Shown here piece by piece: positions 1 to 6,802 of a DNA stretch of 8,657 nt. Source of the DNA: VGMD01 sp964552055. Lineage in GTDB: Bacteria > Chlamydiota > Chlamydiia > Chlamydiales > 2-12-FULL-49-11. The translations under genes were made by a program, and so were the position numbers. The stretch lies in the NCBI GenBank assembly GCA_964552055.1, contig CAZKFL010000050.1, positions 1-8,657 of the forward strand. Direction: 5' to 3'. Each line of letters starts with the position of its first letter. Position 1 is the stretch's first letter. The notes beneath the pieces were generated by a model that saw only the letters and a program-made list of their open reading frames with translations, was not told the DNA's origin and made no database searches.

Positions 1-258
1 GTACGTTCAAAGAAAGGCGATATCTTAAAGAGCAATTATGTTTTCGGGTTTGCTTTTATTTATATTATCAACCTGGGTGCTTTGGCTTTTTTTCTTAATG
101 TTATGTTAGAAGCCATGTTGGAGCATCAAAATGGGAAAGAGTTTATGGTCACGCATTTGGTAGTGGGCGTGGGTTTCAAAGAGCCGCTCATTGTAGAGAA
201 GCGCGCCTTCTTTTGCCGCAAGAATACCGCCAAGGTACCAACCGGATTCAAAGCTTAG
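1..258 (+). other. Possible 3' end of a convergent plus-strand gene (weak)
   Basis: Frame 1 on the plus strand is open from the window edge to a TAG at 256-258. Its first 35 codons read like a membrane segment (core YVFGFAFIYIINLGALAFF) preceded by a basic stretch. Beyond base 105 it runs antisense to the 3' end of the lipoprotein gene, and the predicted peptide there has no recognisable features. If real, it would be a convergent gene overlapping the lipoprotein gene by about 150 bases, which is unusual. Plus-strand frame 3 is also open to a TAA at 96-98, so openness alone proves little. No product can be named. No minus-strand gene is visible in bases 1-105. Confidence 0.15.
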
Positions 259-1209
259 TGTAATAATTGCTGCCGGAACATTGCCTTTGTAAAAAAAATA
301 GGCCGTAGTTGCAATAAAAAGAGAGTTGAGAGAAAAAGCTGTAAATGCGGATTGCTTTTGTCCAATGTAAAGATATCCTAGTCCCGGAATTGTCGCATTG
401 AGAAATCCTGCAAGTGATGGATTTTTTTTATATTTATGAAAGGCTCTTACAATATCACCCGTTGCTATTTGGCAGCCAGCAAGGTGTTCTAGTTCTGAAA
501 GTTCGTTTTCATAATTGAGTTGCGCAGAAACAGTATCAGGATCAGAAATAAGTGCAATCGATGATTCTTTGATGGGGAGGTTTGCATAAAGGTTTGCAAT
601 TTCAGCATCTATTGATTTTGTATTCGAAAGCTCTTTCATTTCATAGAGGTCCGCGTGGAGAATAGCTGAAGTCAGCTCTAGCTTTTTAGCATCTTTTGGA
701 TAAAACTTTTTCATAGATCGAAGAATGCCATTTGCCCGCTCAGGATTTTCCAGGGCTAGATATGAGTCGACAAGTATAATCAAAAGATCGTGAAATCCAA
801 TGAAATTTCGATCCGTATTCGCTAAAATGGAATTTTCAAAGGTATCTACCACTTCGAAATGCTTTTTGCCAAGATAGTAACAATTAACAATTTGGTATTG
901 AATCTCAGCTTTGCGTTTTAGATTTCCTTCAGGAATTAGTATGTCTGCTCTCTTAAAAGAAGTGATAGCTTGATACAAATCGAGCCTTTTTGCAAATGCG
1001 AGACCAATTTGGTATTCTTTTCCCCAATCAGAAACTAATTCTTCATAGGTAAGAGGATTAAATAGGGGAGAAAGGTGCTTTAGATATTTATCTTGAACAG
1101 CAAAATCTATTTTGGGTTTCATTTGGGATTTCGCTGCTATGCCCTGCGTGCAACCAGATAAAGCTAATAGACATAGCGAAAGTGAAAGCGTAATGAGATA
1201 TTTATTCAT
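106..1209 (-). CDS. TPR-like lipoprotein with C-terminal TM2-like membrane hairpin, coupled to sctC
   Basis: Protein of 367 residues. I start it at the ATG at 1209, not at an upstream ATG in the same frame at 1365. The chosen start gives a textbook lipoprotein signal: MNKY, a hydrophobic stretch, then the lipobox LSGC with Cys20 as the lipidation site. The upstream extension is very basic and antisense-like in character and would lie inside sctC. Residues about 60-175 are helical and TPR/Sel1-like (for example WGKEYQIGLAFAKRLDLYQA, then AEIQYQIVNCYYLGKKHFEV). Residues about 264-340 contain NATIPGLGYLYIGQKQSAF followed by two hydrophobic segments (about 286-305 and 309-332), resembling the PGLG-start TM2-type hairpin. 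The tail ends in an aromatic Phe. Its start overlaps the sctC stop by 8 nt (ATGAATAA), implying translational coupling. Known parallel: the type IV pilus pilotins PilF/PilW are TPR lipoproteins that help assemble a secretin. A pilotin or assembly role for SctC is therefore an attractive inference, not shown. Lipoprotein assignment is strong; function is open. Confidence 0.85.
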   Translation of the reverse strand: MNKYLITLSLSLCLLALSGCTQGIAAKSQMKPKIDFAVQDKYLKHLSPLFNPLTYEELVSDWGKEYQIGLAFAKRLDLYQAITSFKRADILIPEGNLKRKAEIQYQIVNCYYLGKKHFEVVDTFENSILANTDRNFIGFHDLLIILVDSYLALENPERANGILRSMKKFYPKDAKKLELTSAILHADLYEMKELSNTKSIDAEIANLYANLPIKESSIALISDPDTVSAQLNYENELSELEHLAGCQIATGDIVRAFHKYKKNPSLAGFLNATIPGLGYLYIGQKQSAFTAFSLNSLFIATTAYFFYKGNVPAAIITLSFESGWYLGGILAAKEGALLYNERLFETHAHYQMRDHKLFPILMLQHGF

Positions 1210-4200
1210 TATCTTCGGGATCAATGTCATCTGCTGATCTAATGAGTTCGAGTCCATTTTGGAAGTCTTCAGGACATGTTTGGTCTTTGCTTCCGTAGAT
1301 TTCCTCTTGCTCTTTTGTAATTTGGCCATAAATTTGCTGTGTTTTAATAATATGCGGTTTAACAAATATAATCACGTTTTGGTTTTCAGTAAATTTTTGA
1401 TCATAAGAAAATGCTGCACCAATTAAAGGAAGCCCGCCTAAGCAAGGTATTCCATTATTTGTTCTTGAGGAAATGTTTTGCATGGTACCGCTTAACACGA
1501 GAAAATGACGATCAGGAAGGTGAACTTTAGTTTGCATGCTTGTTTTTGTCGTTGTGATTCCGTTAATGCTGTTTGCTTGTGTTTGCGTGACATTACCGCC
1601 GCTTCCGGTTCCTGTATTTGCTTGTTCAGACATCTCATAATCAATATCTAGCGTTACTATATCATTGTCGCCAATTATTGGGGTAATACTTAAAGTGATT
1701 CCTACGTTACGATATTCAAGGTTAGCATTCGTAGTTTGACTAAGTCCTGATGTTGTTACAAGGGATCCTGTAAAAGGAATGTTTGAACCCGAGAAAATTT
1801 TCGCATTTTGGTTGTCCTGAGCAACAATCTTTTGAGAAAGCACTTCGGTCACGGTGTTTGTTTCTCGAAAAGCTCTAACAAGTGAGCCAAGGCTAGCGTA
1901 AGACTTCCCTTGATGCCAAATGATATCGCCAATGACACCGAAAAATCCACCCAGTATTGGAGGGATATCCGTTCCAGCAGGCTGTCTTGTTGCATTAATT
2001 GCATTTAAACCTTCAGCAAACGAGTTAGCGCTCGGCGCTCCTGCAATAGGAGTTGCATCAACTTGGTTATAGTTGCCGGAACCCCAAGAAAATCTATTAT
2101 GGATTGCTCCTTGAGAGCCCCAAGATAACCCAATTTCAAGGTCATCTGAATTGTTAGATTCTACGACTAAAACTTCAATAAATACTTGTTTAAGAGGTTG
2201 ATCAATGCTTTGAATAAGCTCTTTGAGTTTTGCTAAAACTCTAGGCTGACCTGTTGCAATCAGTGAATTCGTAGCTTCAATCCATTGAGTTGACCTGATT
2301 GCCTCGACAAGGCTGGTGTTTTTCTTTTGAGTGGTTTGATTTCCTAAATCACTACTAATTACAGTAAGTGCGGCAACAATGCCCTGGCCAGATTGATATT
2401 GAAGTTTATAGATTAGGAAGCCGGTATCATCAATTGTTTCCACACCCCCATCAAAATGCTTGGTGAGTTTTCCCGTTGCGGTTTCTTGTGTATCAAATTC
2501 CTTTAGTAATTCAATTACTTGGGTAATGTCTTTTTCTTTGCCAGTTAGTATGATTGTATTGGTTCTATCCACAAAAGATAAGTGGTCGATTACCTCGGAT
2601 AAATTATGATCAGTAACGCCAGATGCAACGAGGTGATCTTCAAAGCTTTTTACCATTGTAATCAGTTCAGCGCCTGATACAAAACTCGGCTTATATATTT
2701 TGTAGCCTTCCGCTTGCCTTGTAGGACTGATCTTCATGATTGGCGCGATTGCTTTAGCTTTTTCCTGTCCGACATCAAGACTCTCAAGAAGAACTTGTAT
2801 CTTATCAAGATCATTTTTTTCGCCGGTAAAAATAATAGAGTTTGAACTAGAAGAGTATTGAGCGCCCGCTATACTTTTTAGTAAAGTGTCTTGATGCGGA
2901 GCATCTTTTACAATCTGTTTTAGTTGAGAAAGAAGATCGCTTGAGCTCACAAATTTTAGCTTATAGACAAGAAAGTTTGTGCCAAATTTTTGTGTTACGA
3001 GGGATTTTGTGTTTTCTGGAACATCTAAAATAGTCAGAATATTTTTTATCTGTAGAATTGTCGCTGGTGTTGCCACAAATTGCACTGCATTTGAGCCTTG
3101 AATGACTCGCATTGAATTGATTGCTTTAAGCATAGACTCAGTGTCAGAGCTTGGCTGCGAATTATCCGCATGCTCTGCAATGCCTAAGAGTATTCTTGTT
3201 AATTCATCTGCAGTTAGGTAGTGAAGTTTGTAAACAAAGACTTCAGAGTTTGATCTAGGAGTTGATTGGTCGAGTGTTTCTAAAACATTACTAAGTCTTT
3301 CTAGAGATTGTTTATCACCTGTAAAAACAAGCTGATTTGAGGATGGAAGTTCCTTTACACTTTCTAAAGTTTTTAAAAATACAGGATCTGAAAGATTTGC
3401 AGATTTAAGCTTGACTGCTGTTTCCATGACTAGATTTTTTAAGTATGAGGTCGTTGTATTTTTTGGATTATAAATTAAAAACTCAGCATTCAAAGGGGCC
3501 GCAGCAGCAGCTTCCTTAGCTTTTTCATGCGCCTTTTCATGAGCCTTTTCAAGTATTTTTTCCATAGGAAGATCAACACTGCTTAGAAAAGATGAAATAA
3601 TATGTAAATCGTTTGGTGTGCCTACAAAAATAAAGGAGTTTGCAGATTTTATATACTTCATAGTCTGTACAATCGAGTTTAGGCCTGATGCATCAAAGCT
3701 TGGTGTAGATGCTGCCTGTACCATCTTTTTAAGATCGGTTTCGATTTCCTCAGGTGATTTGCTTTGAAGTTTATAAACGAGTATGTTTTCTGCGGAAAGG
3801 TTTTTTGAAGGAGCCGCAAGAGAGCCCTGTGTGCCTTGTGTATTTTGCGCAATTTTTCCAATTTCCCGAGCTTGTTTGTGAAAAGCAATTCCTTGTTTAT
3901 CAAGATCAGCTAATACAGAAAGAGTTTTCTCTATAAGAAACGGAGTTGAAACAATATAGATGGTATTAGTGTCTGTCTGTGGAATAATTTCTAAGGTTGT
4001 TGCATCGGCAATCGGTGTTATAATTTTTGTAGCAAGAGTTGCAAGTTCAGTGGCATCGCCATATTTGACACTAAAAGCATCCACATCATAAGGCGTTTCA
4101 GGGGCATCTAAACTTAAGAGTAAATGCTCAACTGTTTGAATACTTGATGAAACATCTGTAATGATCAATTGGCGTGTCTCTGTTGAAACTTCAACAAGAG

Positions 4201-4702
4201 CGTCTTTGGAAAGCATAGGAATAATAAGCGCCGCAATGTGAGAAGGATTGCCCTTTTGAATTCTAAAAACCTTGGTCATCAACGCAGGTAATAATTTCCC
4301 TTTCAAGGGATTTTCCGATGATACAACAGTTGGAATCTGGCGAACATCGACATTTTTATGGATCAAAAGATTTTGGTCTTCTTCAATAAGTGTCAATCCA
4401 TGGATTCTCAATATTTGGACTAAAGCGGATAAAATATTATTGAGATCAGTTTGTTCTTCCGAGACAATAGTGACATTAAAATTCATGTCGCTGTCATTAT
4501 AAATGACATTAACACCAGTAATTTTACTAATGAATTTCAAAAATTCTTGTATGGGGACATTATCAAAATTGATCGTATAACCTTCTTTCTTAGTTTCTGG
4601 TTCCTCTTTTTTTATGGAAAAGGCAGCATCCAAATAAAGTGGTGACAAGATTAATTGCATCGCTAAAGCGGCATGTACTAGAAAGTAAGATCTTATTTTC
4701 AT
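1202..4702 (-). CDS. sctC: T3SS outer-membrane secretin SctC (CdsC), enlarged
   Basis: Secretin ring subunit forming the outer-membrane channel of the injectisome. It has 1166 residues from the ATG at 4702. The open frame also begins one codon earlier with TTG, but ATG is preferred; no good Shine-Dalgarno sequence is visible. Residues 1-27 form a signal peptide (MKIRSYF, hydrophobic core, probable cleavage near YLDA/A). Residues about 41-116 look like an N0 domain (GYTINFDNVPIQEFLKFISK). Residues about 142-202 and 205-268 are two N1/N2-like modules. Residues 306-836 hold six more modules of the same type. The C-terminal secretin domain is about 838-1122, beginning QVFIEVLVVESNNSDDLEIG and ending with the hallmark GIPCLGGLPLIGAAFSYDQ and IIFVKPHII. 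The acidic tail (1123-1166) could be the pilot-binding S segment. Typical SctC proteins are about 560-610 residues and C. trachomatis CdsC is about 920, so this one is notably long. It follows pkn5 after a 492-bp gap, so it probably has its own promoter. Its 3' end overlaps the downstream lipoprotein gene. Confidence 0.95.
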   Translation of the reverse strand: MKIRSYFLVHAALAMQLILSPLYLDAAFSIKKEEPETKKEGYTINFDNVPIQEFLKFISKITGVNVIYNDSDMNFNVTIVSEEQTDLNNILSALVQILRIHGLTLIEEDQNLLIHKNVDVRQIPTVVSSENPLKGKLLPALMTKVFRIQKGNPSHIAALIIPMLSKDALVEVSTETRQLIITDVSSSIQTVEHLLLSLDAPETPYDVDAFSVKYGDATELATLATKIITPIADATTLEIIPQTDTNTIYIVSTPFLIEKTLSVLADLDKQGIAFHKQAREIGKIAQNTQGTQGSLAAPSKNLSAENILVYKLQSKSPEEIETDLKKMVQAASTPSFDASGLNSIVQTMKYIKSANSFIFVGTPNDLHIISSFLSSVDLPMEKILEKAHEKAHEKAKEAAAAAPLNAEFLIYNPKNTTTSYLKNLVMETAVKLKSANLSDPVFLKTLESVKELPSSNQLVFTGDKQSLERLSNVLETLDQSTPRSNSEVFVYKLHYLTADELTRILLGIAEHADNSQPSSDTESMLKAINSMRVIQGSNAVQFVATPATILQIKNILTILDVPENTKSLVTQKFGTNFLVYKLKFVSSSDLLSQLKQIVKDAPHQDTLLKSIAGAQYSSSSNSIIFTGEKNDLDKIQVLLESLDVGQEKAKAIAPIMKISPTRQAEGYKIYKPSFVSGAELITMVKSFEDHLVASGVTDHNLSEVIDHLSFVDRTNTIILTGKEKDITQVIELLKEFDTQETATGKLTKHFDGGVETIDDTGFLIYKLQYQSGQGIVAALTVISSDLGNQTTQKKNTSLVEAIRSTQWIEATNSLIATGQPRVLAKLKELIQSIDQPLKQVFIEVLVVESNNSDDLEIGLSWGSQGAIHNRFSWGSGNYNQVDATPIAGAPSANSFAEGLNAINATRQPAGTDIPPILGGFFGVIGDIIWHQGKSYASLGSLVRAFRETNTVTEVLSQKIVAQDNQNAKIFSGSNIPFTGSLVTTSGLSQTTNANLEYRNVGITLSITPIIGDNDIVTLDIDYEMSEQANTGTGSGGNVTQTQANSINGITTTKTSMQTKVHLPDRHFLVLSGTMQNISSRTNNGIPCLGGLPLIGAAFSYDQKFTENQNVIIFVKPHIIKTQQIYGQITKEQEEIYGSKDQTCPEDFQNGLELIRSADDIDPEDNE
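2195..3787 (-). repeat. Six tandem N1-like modules coded within sctC
   Basis: Within SctC, residues 306-379, 407-479, 487-562, 576-645, 666-739 and 761-836 follow one pattern. Each opens with a strand of the form (F/I)LVYKL, followed by a helix, a variable polar loop, then (S/T)NSIIFTG, a second helix and a closing (L/I)xxLD. The corresponding DNA blocks are 3566-3787, 3266-3484, 3017-3244, 2768-2977, 2486-2707 and 2195-2422. The modules have diverged strongly from each other in sequence, so this is an old protein-level duplication series rather than a recent DNA repeat. The pattern fits the secretin_N (NolW, KH-like) fold that stacks as rings in the periplasm. An Ala/Lys/Glu-rich linker (EKAHEKAHEKAKEA, about residues 385-398) separates the first two modules. 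Confidence 0.8.
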
Positions 4703-4749
4703 CAAGTGTTATTACCAAACATTATTTAAAATCGTAAAGACTTCTTCAA

Positions 4750-4778
4750 ATCCTAAAAGAAAGTTTGAATATTTGCAA
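4750..4778 (-). promoter_or_regulatory. Candidate sigma-70-type promoter for sctC
   Basis: On the minus strand, TTGCAA (4773-4778, 4/6 to TTGACA) is followed after exactly 17 bases by TAGGAT (4750-4755, 4/6 to TATAAT). This would give a start near 4743 and a leader of about 40 nt before the sctC ATG. The surrounding DNA is AT-rich, so chance matches are likely. The spacing and position are good but both hexamers are imperfect. An alternative -35, TTAACA, lies just upstream inside a small palindrome but lacks a good partner. Confidence 0.3.
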
Positions 4779-4781
4779 GAC

Positions 4782-4798
4782 TAGTTAAGTGTTAACTA
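4782..4798. promoter_or_regulatory. 17-bp palindrome upstream of the sctC promoter
   Basis: TAGTTAA-GTG-TTAACTA is a perfect 7-bp inverted repeat with a 3-base centre. It begins 3 bases upstream of the candidate -35 hexamer of sctC. Size, symmetry and position fit a dimeric regulator's operator, but in an AT-rich gap a palindrome of this length can occur by chance, and no regulator gene is in the window. Confidence 0.2.
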
Positions 4799-4864
4799 AA
4801 AAATAAAATTCACCGCGGACTCGACATTAGGCTATTTTGATAAATTAATCGTAAAATTGCGTTC

Positions 4865-5087
4865 AAATTGTCAAAATTCATCAGCGCAGAGGCACTAGCG
4901 TGCGGGCGGAGACGCTGAGGTCGCAGAGGAAAAGAAGCAAGAAACAATAAAACGTATTTTAAAACTAAGGCTATATTAACATGTTAAATTAAAGATTGTT
5001 GCATCCTTCTGTTTATATATTCTTCTCTGTGTCTTCTGCGTCTCTGCTGCACGCTAGTGCCTCTGCGCTGATGAAATTTAACAATTT
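4865..5087. repeat. MITE-like element with about 60-bp imperfect terminal inverted repeats
   Basis: The left arm runs from 4865 to about 4930 and the right arm from about 5022 to 5087. Both contain a perfectly matching 27-bp core (4877-4903 and, inverted, 5049-5075). The core is flanked outward by near-matching AAATTGT/ACAATTT ends. Inward there is a less perfect GC-rich portion reading GAGACGC...AGAGGAA on one arm and GAGACGC...AGAGAAG on the other. The centre (about 4931-5021) is AT-rich and carries the palindrome TTAACATGTTAA at 4976-4987. No open frame fills the element and I could not define a target-site duplication. The size and structure fit a non-autonomous miniature transposon, or a pair of inverted copies of a dispersed repeat. 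The motif style resembles the 'GCAGAGACGCAGAG' repeats scattered in many bacterial genomes, which I recall only in general terms. Confidence 0.65.
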
Positions 5088-5194
5088 TGCTCATTGGAAA
5101 AAGTTATGTAGAGAGTCTTCAGGGGACTTATGGGTAATAGCATAGGAGCCGCAGTGCGCGCGGAGAAGAAGCAGGCTTTGCGGTGAGTCTTGCA

Positions 5195-6802
5195 TTAGAA
5201 GATGCGGAGGAGAGAGAGGACTACTTTTTGCGCGGAGGATTCACGCTTTTGGAAGGCGCCCTGTAGCGTGTCCAGAAGGACAGGTGCCAATCTATTTGGG
5301 GAAAGGTGTCTATTTGTGTTTAGTGTTTCTAGAGTGAGCGCTTCAACAGCAATCCGTTTTTCGAGGGGCATATTGGGTGAAGAGAACGGGTGTAAAAGAA
5401 GCATGTCACCGGGATTCCATGAATCAGTTGTTGAAAAGAAGGCAACATTAGGCTCTGTTCCGAGTAGTCTTGATTGGTTTCGAAGCATTCTTGTCTGTCC
5501 ACCATTGCCTGATAGGTGCCATAGTGATTCAAATCCTGAGGAGATAAAGGAAAACTGATCTAAAAGAGGGCTTAAATGTAAAATGGTAATTGCTTCTTTT
5601 TTCCCAAATGATTCATGGCAAAAGAGCTGATTTAATTCAAAGGCGAAAAGACTTGAGGTAAAAGGGACGCTTGATTTTGCTGCAAAAAAGTCATGAATTT
5701 TTGCTCTGAGAAGCCCTTTTAATACGGCTAGAGATACAATTGATGAGAGTCTTGAAGAGGGGGATTCTGCTAGGATAATTACAAATGAATTATCTGGTAG
5801 TTTAAAAAAATCGTAGTAGATTCCAAATAGATAAATTCCTTCTGGTTTTGCAAGTCCAATATCGAGCTCAGGCCATGATGGAATCGGAGGAAGCAATTCT
5901 TTTTGTTCCTCCCCTAAAATTTCCCAGATTTCTAAAAGCTCATCTTCGTCGGAACGCTCTTTTTCTATTATGTTGTCTTTAAGGTATTTAGAAATGTCTG
6001 CAATGAAGTCAACAACATCTTTATATCGAAGCTCTGCATTAGGCTCTAAAGCCTTTTGTAAAATAGGACGTAAATGCGAAGGAATAAGATCTAATTGAAC
6101 ATTACCAAAAGAAAGCTTACCCATAATCATTTCATAAAAAATTATTCCTAGGGAATAGATATCGCTATTAAATGAAATATTGAAAGGGTTTCTTTTTTGC
6201 TCAGGACTCATATAACTGGGAGTTCCAATGATCCGGTTTTCGCCTTTTAATTTTTTCCCTTTTTCTTCCATAATGTGCGCAATGCCAAAATCAATAAGCT
6301 TGATCTTTCCGCTTTCTGTAATCAATATATTCTCCGGTTTCAAATCTCTATGAATGATTCCGTGCGTGTGTAAATGAAGGAGCGCGTAGGAAATTTCCAG
6401 AATAATATCAAGCGTTCTTTTAATAGAGAGAGAGTTGTTTAGGATAAATTGTCGAAGAGAAATTCCTTGCACAAATTCCATGGCAATATAGAGACTTTTC
6501 TCCCACTCTCCCTGACCGTATAACTTTAAAATATTAGGGTGATCAGCTAAGCTGATAATCTCAGCCTCTCTTAAGAACTGTGCCACAAGCTCTTTATCAG
6601 CTGAGAGCGCTGGAAGAAGTACTTTTATTGCAATTGGTTTCCGCATCTCTGGTTCTGAGCCGAGAAGAAGAAGGCTCATTGACCCTTGATTGAGAACTGA
6701 ATCTATTTTATACGGACCGATATGTTTTGGAATGACAAATGGGGGGCCATGAGTTCTGAAAGAAGGCAGAGTTATTTGACTATAAAAATCGATATTCTTC
6801 AT
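5195..6802 (-). CDS. pkn5: Ser/Thr protein kinase (Pkn5-type) with degenerate SpoIIE/PPM-like C-terminal domain
   Basis: 535 residues. The N-terminal kinase domain spans about residues 29-275. Visible Hanks motifs are AIK with Lys60, the helix-C Glu79, HRDLKPEN (catalytic Asp153, Lys155, Asn158), DFG (171-173), the activation segment GTPSYMSPE (193-201), SDIYSLG with Asp214, and Arg259. The glycine loop is weakened to NQGSMS (38-43). After a charged linker (about 275-310), residues about 312-473 follow the SpoIIE/PPM phosphatase pattern: FGIYYDFFKLPDNSFVIILA, SIVSLAVLKGLLRA, AITILHLSPLLDQFSFISSG, LLGTEP and NPGDMLLLHPF. The metal-ligand positions expected of an active phosphatase (GDYYD, D-x-SGHG, TDG) read GIYYD, ESPSSR and HPFSS, so the domain looks catalytically dead. 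No transmembrane segment is evident, so it is probably cytosolic. The start overlaps the sctQ C-terminal stop as ATGA. Gene order matches chlamydial cdsQ-pkn5-cdsC. The kinase call is firm; the C-terminal fold is inferred from patterns. Confidence 0.9.
   Translation of the reverse strand: MKNIDFYSQITLPSFRTHGPPFVIPKHIGPYKIDSVLNQGSMSLLLLGSEPEMRKPIAIKVLLPALSADKELVAQFLREAEIISLADHPNILKLYGQGEWEKSLYIAMEFVQGISLRQFILNNSLSIKRTLDIILEISYALLHLHTHGIIHRDLKPENILITESGKIKLIDFGIAHIMEEKGKKLKGENRIIGTPSYMSPEQKRNPFNISFNSDIYSLGIIFYEMIMGKLSFGNVQLDLIPSHLRPILQKALEPNAELRYKDVVDFIADISKYLKDNIIEKERSDEDELLEIWEILGEEQKELLPPIPSWPELDIGLAKPEGIYLFGIYYDFFKLPDNSFVIILAESPSSRLSSIVSLAVLKGLLRAKIHDFFAAKSSVPFTSSLFAFELNQLFCHESFGKKEAITILHLSPLLDQFSFISSGFESLWHLSGNGGQTRMLRNQSRLLGTEPNVAFFSTTDSWNPGDMLLLHPFSSPNMPLEKRIAVEALTLETLNTNRHLSPNRLAPVLLDTLQGAFQKRESSAQKVVLSLLRIF

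Larger units (their letters stand above)
4703..5194. other. 492-bp intergenic region between pkn5 and sctC
   Basis: No convincing gene is present on either strand. Bases 4703-4860 are AT-rich and hold the candidate sctC promoter and a small palindrome. Bases 4865-5087 hold an element with long inverted repeats. Bases 5088-5194, just downstream of the pkn5 stop, are of mixed composition with a GC-rich patch around 5148-5170. There is no hairpin plus T-run that I would call a pkn5 terminator, although the large inverted repeat could fold in RNA. In Chlamydia, pkn5 and cdsC are adjacent, so the gap probably reflects an insertion and a separate transcription start. Confidence 0.6.

Noticed and set aside
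71..100. Possible terminator after the lipoprotein or for a plus-strand gene
   Set aside because: There is a plus-strand T-run (about 87-95) but no convincing stem precedes it on either strand.
1210..1365. Upstream in-frame extension of the lipoprotein (52 residues)
   Set aside because: It lies inside sctC, is highly basic, and would bury an excellent lipoprotein signal peptide beginning at the ATG at 1209.
3754..3936. Short open frames on both strands inside sctC (also 3679-3903, 4272-4502, 4451-4645)
   Set aside because: All sit within the sctC coding region, whose frame has clear secretin modules; their products have no recognisable pattern.
4865..5087. CRISPR array or tRNA in the pkn5-sctC gap
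   Set aside because: The repeats are a single inverted pair, not direct repeats with spacers, and no cloverleaf or T-arm motif is present.
5148..5172. GC-rich patch after pkn5 as an intrinsic terminator
   Set aside because: On the minus strand a 4-bp stem (CCGC/GCGG) with a 7-base loop can form, but no T-run follows it.
5202..5558. Plus-strand open frame of 118 codons opposite the kinase 3' end
   Set aside because: It lies fully antisense to the well-supported kinase gene, is rich in Arg, Ser and Cys as antisense frames often are, and shows no domain.
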